Positions 1 to 5,168 of a DNA stretch of 8,153 nucleotides are shown in pieces (the stretch's first letter is position 1; the number at the start of each line of letters is the position of its first letter). Both the position numbers and the translations under genes were made by a program. Source of the stretch: AG-12 sp035531535 (GTDB taxonomy: Bacteria; Chloroflexota; Dormibacteria; Aeolococcales; Bog-877); assembly GCA_035531535.1 (NCBI GenBank), contig DATKSV010000149.1, forward strand, positions 1 through 8,153, written 5' to 3'. Under the pieces are notes generated by a model. It saw only the letters and a program-made list of their open reading frames with translations, was not told the DNA's origin and ran no database searches.

Positions 1-657
1 GAGCCTTGGTCGGAAGACCGCCTCCGGTCAGCCTATGAGGTGCTGGTCGTCTTCAGAGCGGCCCACCAATACCCTCTGATCAAGGCGAACATGGGCCTGC
101 GCTCCGTCTTGAGGACAGAGGAGTGCCAGGTGGAGGTCACCCAGCGCCTGAAGCGTATTCCCACCATCGTTGACAAGCTTCGGCGGGAGCCAACTATGCA
201 GCTAGCCAAGATGCAGGACATTGGAGGCTGTCGGGCCATCGTAGAGAGCGTGGCGCAGATCAGGAGTGTGTAGCGGCGCCTGCGCAGGAACCGGCCGCCG
301 CTTCGGGTGGCGGACTACATCGGTGCCCCGCGAGCCTCAGGTTACCGAGCGGTCCATGTCGTCGTCTCATACCCGGACGCGGACGGAGTAGCCAGGGCCA
401 TCGAGGTCCAGTTGCGGACCCGGATCATGCATGAGTGGGCCGTCACCGTCGAGCGCCTCGGAGGGCGTATTGAAGCTGACCTCAAGAGTGGCATCGGTCC
501 GCGGCCGGTGCTCGACTTCCTAAGGACGGCATCCGCCGCGATGGCGATTGAGGAGGCGGGAGGAATGGTGGCTCGCGAGTTAGCGGCGGAAGTGGTCACG
601 TTGCGGGCTGCCGCGATGCCATACTTGGAACGAAACTCAGGGAGGAACAAGCCATGA
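1..657 (+). pseudogene. RelA/SpoT-domain (p)ppGpp synthetase-like gene, 5'-partial, interrupted by an in-frame amber stop
   Basis: The reading frame is open from the window edge, so the true start lies upstream. The translation shows the small alarmone synthetase pattern in order: WR/H-like lead-in (residues 18-25), RLKRIPTIVDKL (49-60), QDIGGCRAIV with the presumed Mg-binding Asp73, SGYRAVH (113-119), EVQLRT with the presumed catalytic Glu135, and HEWA (144-147). No HD hydrolase, TGS or ACT domain is visible, so it resembles a short synthetase that moves pyrophosphate from ATP to GDP/GTP. Codon 91 (271-273) is TAG. The same frame continues to a TGA at 655-657, so one base change or read error explains the break. 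It separates Asp73 from Glu135, so neither half should be active alone. GTG at 307 could start the second half but has no good ribosome binding site. Family assignment is confident; whether the stop is real is not. Confidence 0.8.
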
Positions 658-905
658 GCGAGTCGATCCAACACTTCCTGCTGGTCTTCGATCATGCCAA
701 AGGCGAGTTGGTCGAGGTGCAGGAGTTCGGGTCTGATGCCGCTCGCGCCCTGGCGGCCTATGCCGAGAAGGAACGAGACCTACGGACGAGCCATTCGCTG
801 GAGATCGTCCTGGTTGGGTCGGATTCTTACGACACGGTGCGGGTGACTCATGCCAACTACTTCGCCGACGCGGCAGCCACGTCGAAGTACCTCGTTGGCG
901 TCTGA
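654..905 (+). CDS. small conserved-type protein paired with the RelA/SpoT gene
   Basis: This 83-residue soluble protein has no signal peptide or membrane segment. ATG 654 overlaps the TGA of the RelA/SpoT frame (ATGA), and GGAGG at 641-645 sits 8 nt upstream, so start and operon coupling are well supported. Visible pattern: an N-terminal strand HFLLVFDH, then E-V-Q-E-F-G, an Ala/Glu-rich helix (about 27-42), a second strand LEIVLVGSDS (about 49-58) and a conserved-looking VRVTHANYF near the C-terminus. The alternating hydrophobic strands and central helix suggest a small alpha/beta fold. I recall similar small proteins next to short RelA/SpoT-domain genes in Actinobacteria, but cannot verify this here. 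A regulator or antitoxin of the synthetase is a reasonable inference, not a demonstrated function. Confidence 0.75.
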   Translation: MSESIQHFLLVFDHAKGELVEVQEFGSDAARALAAYAEKERDLRTSHSLEIVLVGSDSYDTVRVTHANYFADAAATSKYLVGV

Positions 906-925
906 GTTCCACGTCCCTTTGAGCG

Positions 926-950
926 CCGGCTGCGAGGCCGTCCCAGCCGG
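926..950 (+). terminator. candidate intrinsic terminator without U-tract
   Basis: A perfect 7-bp stem, CCGGCTG (926-932) with CAGCCGG (944-950) and an 11-nt loop, begins 20 bp after the stop of the small partner gene. It has no following T run, which is common for putative terminators in high-GC genomes but weakens the call. Confidence 0.35.
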
Positions 951-1114
951 TCGGCAGGGGTCTTGCTAGGGCGCTCCACCGAGTGCAGTGGTCGCGGTGC
1001 CCCAATCTCCCGTTTTGCCTGCGAAGCGCTTCGATGGCCGCCTCCAGGTGCCGTCCAAAGCCGTCTGGTGAGTGACCAGGCCTGACCCGCTAGGTGCCAC
1101 TCAGCAGCGAAGGC

Positions 1115-1134
1115 CCCAGGCGCGGCCGCCTGGG
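1115..1134. other. GC-rich hairpin
   Basis: CCCAGGCG (1115-1122) pairs perfectly with CGCCTGGG (1127-1134) around a 4-nt loop, an 8-bp stem. It could be a second transcription stop between the RelA/SpoT pair and the tRNA fragment, or a protein-binding or RNA structure. No T run follows on either strand. Confidence 0.35.
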
Positions 1135-1217
1135 CCAACATCGGACCGCTGCCAACCCGGCCTCTTCGCCTGGCCTCGGTCCGACTCAAGGCTACCTCCA
1201 GAAGCCGCTATGGGCCG

Positions 1218-1253
1218 GCCGGCTCCCCCGCCGGCTCCCCCGCCGGCTCCCCC
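1218..1253. repeat. three tandem copies of a 12-bp GC-rich unit
   Basis: The unit GCCGGCTCCCCC is present three times without mismatch at 1218-1229, 1230-1241 and 1242-1253. It encodes nothing convincing; frames through it are Pro/Ala or Gly/Ala repeats. Possible explanations are replication slippage or a small variable repeat next to an integration boundary. Confidence 0.85.
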
Positions 1254-1319
1254 AAAGTTGACTGCAACGGGGGCGGATTGAAGTAGACGTCTGCGGTCAC
1301 TGCTGAACTCAAAACGCGG

Positions 1320-1361
1320 AGCCGACGGGGAGATTCGAACTCCCGGCCAGCGGTTTACGAA
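1320..1361 (-). tRNA. tRNA 3' half (Thr-CGT-like), probable attachment-site remnant
   Basis: Read on the minus strand, this gives a 7-nt anticodon loop TTCGTAA (1361-1355, anticodon CGT at 1359-1357), the 3' anticodon stem ACCGC (1354-1350), a 5-nt variable region, a perfect T-arm GGGAG-TTCGAAT-CTCCC (1344-1328), the 3' acceptor strand CGTCGGC (1327-1321) and discriminator T (1320). The next bases are CCG, so CCA is not encoded. The expected 5' anticodon strand GCGGT, the D-arm and the 5' acceptor are absent upstream, so this is not a functional tRNA. A lone 3' half with anticodon loop is what a tyrosine-recombinase element leaves at its distal end after integrating into a tRNA gene. The amino-acid identity is read only from the loop position. 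Confidence 0.7.
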
Positions 1362-1382
1362 TTCGGAAAAGCATGTACGCCG

Positions 1383-1396
1383 ACGGTCGTGACCGT
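1383..1396. promoter_or_regulatory. 14-bp palindrome, candidate protein-binding site
   Basis: ACGGTC-GT-GACCGT is a perfect 6-2-6 inverted repeat, 22 bp from the anticodon-loop end of the tRNA fragment. A recombinase accessory factor or repressor site fits the location, but nothing in the sequence names the binding protein. Confidence 0.35.
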
Positions 1397-1468
1397 TCAT
1401 TTCGAGTTCAATTGAGTGGCGCAAGGCGCCCTGATGTCCGCCATGGTCCGCCGACGGCCGCCCCCGTT

Positions 1469-1492
1469 GGGGTCAAAACTGGGGTCAACAGT
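1469..1492. repeat. 12-bp direct repeat (GGGGTCAA), possible recombinase arm sites
   Basis: Two adjacent 12-bp units, starting at 1469 and 1481, both begin GGGGTCAA and match at 10 of 12 positions. Short spaced direct repeats near a tRNA 3' fragment resemble arm-type sites bound by tyrosine integrases. That role is inferred from position only. Confidence 0.4.
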
Positions 1493-1510
1493 TCCGCCCG
1501 ATTGGATGGT

Positions 1511-1538
1511 CGCCCGGCTCATAGGCCCGTCCCGGGCG
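1511..1538 (-). terminator. candidate terminator after higA-like gene
   Basis: CGCCCGG (1511-1517) and CCGGGCG (1532-1538) form a perfect 7-bp stem with a 14-nt loop, 13 bp beyond the HigA-like stop on the minus strand. It has no T run, so confidence is low. Confidence 0.3.
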
Positions 1539-1551
1539 ATGCCTGGATGGG

Positions 1552-1836
1552 TCAGGCCCGTACCAGCGGGGTAATCTCCTCGAGGACTTGGCTCAGCCGG
1601 TCGCGCTCGAGCTCCAGGTCGTAACGGCCTTGCAGGTTCATCCAGAACCGCTCAGAGGTGCCGAAGTAGCGCGAGAGTCGGAGCGCGGTGTCGGCGCTGA
1701 TCCGACGCTTGCCATGGACGATCTCGTTGATGCGACGGGGCGGCACCCCGATCGCAATGGCCAGCCGATGCTGGCTGAGTGCCAACGGGGATAGGTACTC
1801 CTCGACCAGAACCTCCCCGGGGTGTATCGGCGGCAC
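1552..1836 (-). CDS. HigA-family antitoxin / XRE helix-turn-helix protein (orphan)
   Basis: This 94-residue protein begins PPIHPGEVL.EEYL (2-14), the hallmark start of HigA-family antidote proteins. LSQHRLA (20-26), GVPPRRINEIVHGKR (30-44) and an amphipathic tail, SADTALRLSRYFGTSERFWMNLQ (about 47-69), make up the usual five-helix XRE domain. HigA proteins neutralise HigB mRNA interferases and repress their own operon. GTG 1836 was chosen because family members normally start at this motif; a TTG at 1908 would add 24 unfamiliar Pro/Arg-rich residues. Neither start has a strong ribosome binding site. No HigB-like frame lies directly upstream, its normal place, nor downstream. The upstream neighbour is the c-di-GMP gene on the same strand. 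It is therefore an orphan, a toxin-loss remnant or a solitary regulator. Confidence 0.85.
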   Translation of the reverse strand: MPPIHPGEVLVEEYLSPLALSQHRLAIAIGVPPRRINEIVHGKRRISADTALRLSRYFGTSERFWMNLQGRYDLELERDRLSQVLEEITPLVRA

Positions 1837-1981
1837 CCGCCACTGGGGGTGGGTGCCCTCAGGCGGGCGGGGCGGCCCAAGAAGAAACCTCGACCGTAGG
1901 AGCGCCAAGGTACAACCATCCCCAGAACTCGGCCACGGGCTCGGCTGCCACGTCCAGTGTCACGGTCGGCCCCAGTCCGCC

Positions 1982-4663
1982 TCACTTGAACCTGGAACCG
2001 CTTGCCCTGGCATGCTTGCGCACGAAGAGTCGCTCCTCACTGGCCTGGAGGAGTGCATCCACTTCGGTGCCGTCATCACCCCACACCGCGATCCCGGCAG
2101 ACCACGATGGGATCCCCACCTTGCGGCCGTCCGCGATCATGGTCCGCACAGCGGCTCTCGGCCTCAGCCGCTGTGCCAGCCGGGCAGCTTCCTCTTGGTC
2201 CGTATCAGGCAGGATCACGATGAACTCGTCGCCCCCGTAGCGCGCCACCACGTCACCCGCTCGGAGCCGTGCGCGCACCATCTCAGCCGCCTGTTTCAGG
2301 ACTTCATCTCCCACGTGGTGACCGAACCGATCATTGACGTCCTTGAAGTGGTCGAGATCGAGCATCAGGAGCGCGAAGGGACTGCCGCCAAGCCCTGCCT
2401 GGGCGCAGGCCTCGGCCAGCCTCTCCAGGCCATACTGACGGCTGCCCACGCCGGTGAGGGAATCGGTCAGCGCCGCCTGCTGGAGCTGACCGTGCAGCCG
2501 TGAGACCGCCAGCGCCTCCGCCACCACACAGGCCACCGCCTCCAAGTGACGCACCGTCTGCTCCCCAAAGGTGTTGGGCCAGTTCCGGTGCACTGACAGC
2601 ACCCCCTGCGTCCCGGCGCTCGCCAGCAGCGGGACGAACACCCCGGAGCGACGCCCCTCCCCACGCTGACCCCGGTAGCGCGGATCCGACTCCACATCGG
2701 CCAGCACCAGGGGCGAGCCCTCGGCCAGGGCCGCCCACAGCAACCCCTGCCCCCTGGGCAGCACGGTCCCGGCCGGCACGAGGCACGGACTGCCCTGCCA
2801 TCCCACCATCCGCAGCGACTGGCGCTCATCGTCCAGCACGCTCAGCGAGGCCATTTCAACCTGTAGTTCCGCCCTGACCGGAGCGAGCACCCGCTCCGCC
2901 AGCTCCGGCAGTTCGAGTCCCTCCCGCAGATCCCGGGACACTCGCATCAGCAGCTTCCAACCCGCCACCTGCCCGGAGCTGTACAGCTCCGCCAGGGTCG
3001 CGGGTTCGCCGCCGGCAGGCACGGATACCCCGGCGTGGGGAGCCGCGATTCCAGCGACACTGGCCGCCAGCGCAGCCACCCTGGGATCGAACTGCGTCCC
3101 CGAGCAGCGCTCGATCTCCAGCAGCGCCTCGTCCATGCTCTTGGCCGCCCGATACGGCCGGTTGGTGGTCATCGAATCCAGGGTGTCGGCCAGGGTGACG
3201 ATCCGCGCCCCCAGGGGGATCGCATCGGCCCGCAACCCCTCCGGGTAGCCGCGCCCGTCCCACCACTCATGGTGGTGGCGAACGATGGGCGCGATCGCGG
3301 CCAGCGGCCCGGCATGCTCCACGATCCCGGCCCCGAGCGCGGCGTGGGCCATCATCAGGATGCGCTCCTCCTCGGTCAGTGCCCCGGGCTTCCCAAGGAT
3401 GCTGTCCGGGATCCCGATCTTGCCGATGTCGTGGAGCAGACCGGCGACCGCGATCCGGTTCACCTCGTCAGCCGGCAGCTCCAGGCGCTCGGCCAGGGCG
3501 CGGGCCCATTTGCTCACCCGCATCGAGTGCCCCTTGATCGCGTGCTCCCGAGCGTCGCTGACTTCGACCAGCATCTCCAGGAGGCTGTCGTACATCTCCT
3601 GCTGGCTGGCCACCAGGCGGCGCATCATGACTGCCCCGCCCACCTGCGCCGCCAGCATCTCGCCGATGTGCTCGTCGTCGGAGGTGAAGCTCCCTCCCGC
3701 CTCCCTGCCCAGCATGTAGTAGGCGCCCTTCCAATCCCCCAGGGCTGGGATGGGCACCCCCAGGAAGTGCCCCATCTCGGGGTGCCCGTGCGGCAGCGAC
3801 GATATCGACGACGGGTGCCGGCCGGCGTCGGTGAGGCGGATGGGCCTAGGGGCGTCCCGCACCACTCCGAGCAGGCCCTTGCCCACCGGCGGATGTCCCA
3901 GCGACCCCACTGCGGCACGGTCCATTCCGGAAGTGATGAAGTGGGCCATCTCGCCCTTCTCGTCCCACACCGCCACGGCGGCATGGCGGGCACCGGTCAG
4001 CTCCCTGCCCGCATCGACGCTCCCCTGCAGCAGCTCGGAGACATCTCCCGCCCGGGAAAGCCCGGCCAGTCGTTCGTGCAACAAGGTGAGCCGGCGCGTC
4101 AGCACGCCCCTGAACCGCTCCCCCTGCGCCTTGATCTGGCTGGTGACCAGTGCCGTCAGGTACAAAGTCAGAGCGAGCGCGGCGGTGTGGTGGGAGGCCT
4201 GCGTCCAAAGGGAACCTGGTCTCAATGCCAGCAGATGCAGCAGATGCAGCAGCAGCGCCACCGTGGCAAGACCAATGGATTGCCACGTGCCCCATACCAT
4301 CGCCACCTCCACCACCGGGATGAGGTAAAGCAGCGCCAGATCGCTCTGGACTCCACCGGTGAACTCCACCACCGCCGTGATGGCGACCAGGTCCAGGGCA
4401 ATGAGGAGCAAGTCAAAGTAGGGGCCGCGCATCTGGCTCAGCCTCAGCGCCGCGTACCCGATCGCATACAGTCCTGCTACGATCGCCAGGGGCTGGGCTT
4501 CGACCCGGGAGTAGGGCAGGAGCAGGGTCAGTGCGACGCCTGCCCCTGCCAGTAGCCAGAATGGCCAGAGCCAGCTCTCCACATAGCGCATGCTCATACC
4601 CTGCCAACCATCGGGAGTACCTGGTTCCCCCCGAAGCGGGGGCATGCGGAACCGAGAGGGCAT
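1982..4663 (-). CDS. membrane-bound GAF/HD-GYP/GAF/GGDEF cyclic-di-GMP turnover protein
   Basis: This 893-residue protein should both make and degrade cyclic di-GMP at the inner membrane. Six hydrophobic segments (about 30-51, 58-74, 81-99, 108-125, 129-147, 159-175) are followed by GAF 1 (about 205-352), HD-GYP (about 362-537), GAF 2 (about 572-719) and GGDEF (about 732-889). HD-GYP motifs are intact: GHS.R (His379), LLHDIGKIGIP (His411, Asp412), a conserved His440, HHHEWWDGRGYP (from 463) and LADTLDSMT (Asp493). The cyclase has LDLDHFKDVND (Asp769), a complete GGDEF (810-814) and an RAGD inhibitory I-site (801-804). The ATG at 4663 was chosen because AGGAGG (4676-4671) lies 7 nt upstream. 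The longer GTG start at 4732 would swallow that site and add a Cys-rich, non-family leader. It is convergent with no neighbour and divergent from the recombinase gene. The input signal sensed by the GAF domains is not evident. Confidence 0.92.
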   Translation of the reverse strand: MPSRFRMPPLRGEPGTPDGWQGMSMRYVESWLWPFWLLAGAGVALTLLLPYSRVEAQPLAIVAGLYAIGYAALRLSQMRGPYFDLLLIALDLVAITAVVEFTGGVQSDLALLYLIPVVEVAMVWGTWQSIGLATVALLLHLLHLLALRPGSLWTQASHHTAALALTLYLTALVTSQIKAQGERFRGVLTRRLTLLHERLAGLSRAGDVSELLQGSVDAGRELTGARHAAVAVWDEKGEMAHFITSGMDRAAVGSLGHPPVGKGLLGVVRDAPRPIRLTDAGRHPSSISSLPHGHPEMGHFLGVPIPALGDWKGAYYMLGREAGGSFTSDDEHIGEMLAAQVGGAVMMRRLVASQQEMYDSLLEMLVEVSDAREHAIKGHSMRVSKWARALAERLELPADEVNRIAVAGLLHDIGKIGIPDSILGKPGALTEEERILMMAHAALGAGIVEHAGPLAAIAPIVRHHHEWWDGRGYPEGLRADAIPLGARIVTLADTLDSMTTNRPYRAAKSMDEALLEIERCSGTQFDPRVAALAASVAGIAAPHAGVSVPAGGEPATLAELYSSGQVAGWKLLMRVSRDLREGLELPELAERVLAPVRAELQVEMASLSVLDDERQSLRMVGWQGSPCLVPAGTVLPRGQGLLWAALAEGSPLVLADVESDPRYRGQRGEGRRSGVFVPLLASAGTQGVLSVHRNWPNTFGEQTVRHLEAVACVVAEALAVSRLHGQLQQAALTDSLTGVGSRQYGLERLAEACAQAGLGGSPFALLMLDLDHFKDVNDRFGHHVGDEVLKQAAEMVRARLRAGDVVARYGGDEFIVILPDTDQEEAARLAQRLRPRAAVRTMIADGRKVGIPSWSAGIAVWGDDGTEVDALLQASEERLFVRKHARASGSRFK

Positions 4664-4670
4664 GGATCGA

Positions 4671-4676
4671 CCTCCT
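4671..4676 (-). promoter_or_regulatory. strong ribosome binding site deciding the HD-GYP/GGDEF start
   Basis: Read on the minus strand this is a perfect AGGAGG, 7 nt before ATG 4663-4661. It lies inside the longest possible reading frame (GTG at 4732), so it argues for the shorter, 893-residue protein. Confidence 0.85.
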
Positions 4677-4689
4677 ATGAACACTTCGA

Positions 4690-4695
4690 TTATGC
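4690..4695 (-). promoter_or_regulatory. possible -10 element of the HD-GYP/GGDEF gene
   Basis: On the minus strand CATAAT (4695-4690) matches TATAAT at five of six positions and sits 26 bp before the ATG. No good -35 hexamer is found 16-18 bp upstream, so it may depend on an activator or an alternative sigma factor, or be chance. Confidence 0.3.
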
Positions 4696-4712
4696 ATTGT
4701 CGACAGAGGCAG

Positions 4713-4726
4713 CGGTGCCCGCACCG
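4713..4726. promoter_or_regulatory. 14-bp palindrome upstream of the c-di-GMP gene
   Basis: CGGTGC-CC-GCACCG is a perfect 6-2-6 inverted repeat, placed about where a regulator would bind upstream of the candidate -10 element on the minus strand. Its cognate protein is unknown. Confidence 0.35.
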
Positions 4727-4951
4727 TGACACTCCGGTCGCTGCCCCGTCCCGATCACGGCGGGGCGGCCACTATCTCGGCTCCTGCGGCTTCCGGACGA
4801 CCGACGACGGATGGCAGTTCCGGGGCGAAGGATGGGCCATCCCCTCCCCCGCCCTTCCCGGGTCAGCTCGGCTTCCCGCCGGGCCGGTGCCAGTTGAGAT
4901 CAGGGGAACGAGTTTTGGCTCGTGAGTCGCCGGTTACAGGTAAGTCTCAGC

Positions 4952-5013
4952 GGGTCGGGACGGGGTATTTTTTGGACAGGGTCGAGGGTGTAGGGCCGGA
5001 GGGGCGGGACGGG
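4952..5013 (+). other. G-tract cluster with G-quadruplex potential
   Basis: Nine runs of three or more G occur in 62 bases of the plus strand. The last six (4979-5013) are separated by loops of 4, 4, 5, 1 and 2 nt, which satisfies the usual four-tract, loop 1-7 quadruplex rule with spare tracts. It lies 155-217 bp upstream of the recombinase start, on the non-template strand for that gene. A regulatory role is conjecture. Confidence 0.5.
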
Positions 5014-5108
5014 CTGGCACTCCACCACCTGATTTAGGGTCCATCCTGGCAGTTGTCAGCGCCCGGCCCTCCCTATGTCAACAGGTCTGGGTCTACTGGC
5101 CCATGCGG

Positions 5109-5137
5109 TTATCAGACGCCCTCTGAGCAAGTATTTT
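5109..5137 (+). promoter_or_regulatory. candidate promoter of the recombinase gene
   Basis: TTATCA (5109-5114) and TATTTT (5132-5137) are separated by exactly 17 bp; each matches the sigma-70 consensus at four of six positions. Transcription would start near 5144, leaving a leader of about 25 nt with a GGAAGG-like ribosome binding site at 5156-5161. Confidence 0.35.
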
Positions 5138-5168
5138 CCACCGGTTTGACGGGTGGGAAGGTGGCCAC

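Larger units (their letters stand above)
906..1551. other. non-coding accessory stretch with hairpins, repeats and a tRNA 3' fragment
   Basis: I see no convincing gene in these 646 bases. Open frames on either strand are low-complexity, Pro/Arg/Gly-rich shadows without ribosome binding sites. The content is a hairpin 20 bp after the small protein gene (926-950), a second GC-rich hairpin (1115-1134), three 12-bp repeats (1218-1253), a tRNA 3' half on the minus strand (1320-1361), a palindrome (1383-1396), two GGGGTCAA repeats (1469-1492) and a hairpin after the HigA gene (1511-1538). It looks like the boundary between chromosome and an integrated element. Confidence 0.6.
4664..5168. other. divergent intergenic region
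   Basis: About 505 bp separate the start of the c-di-GMP gene (minus) from the start of the recombinase (plus). No convincing gene is seen. Short open frames here lack ribosome binding sites and recognisable sequence. It contains the regulatory elements of both genes, a weak 5-bp hairpin (ACGAG/CTCGT, 4908-4923), a G-rich cluster at 4952-5013 and a candidate promoter at 5109-5137. I recognise no known riboswitch or tRNA. Confidence 0.6.

Noticed and set aside
1101..1424. 107-residue minus-strand frame containing FVNRWPGVRISPSAP
   Set aside because: That peptide is simply the translation of the tRNA 3' half at 1320-1361; the rest is Gly/Ala repeat from the 12-bp units.
1688..2503. 271-residue plus-strand open frame
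   Set aside because: Antisense to both the HigA-like gene and the GGDEF domain, with no ribosome binding site or familiar pattern.
4227..4258. Tandem GCAGAT/GCAGCA repeat
   Set aside because: It is inside a transmembrane segment and encodes a Leu-Leu-His repeat; ordinary coding low complexity.
3035..4555. 506-residue open frame on the plus strand opposite the c-di-GMP gene
   Set aside because: It lies wholly antisense to a gene with many recognised motifs, is rich in Arg/Gln/His/Pro and has no ribosome binding site. Long antisense frames are normal in high-GC coding DNA.
4664..4732. Longer start (GTG 4732) for the c-di-GMP protein
   Set aside because: The extra 23 residues are Cys-rich and a perfect AGGAGG lies 7 nt before the internal ATG 4663.
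4733..5168. Riboswitch or CRISPR array in the long intergenic region
   Set aside because: I found no regularly spaced direct repeats and no conserved riboswitch core; only G-tracts and weak hairpins are present.
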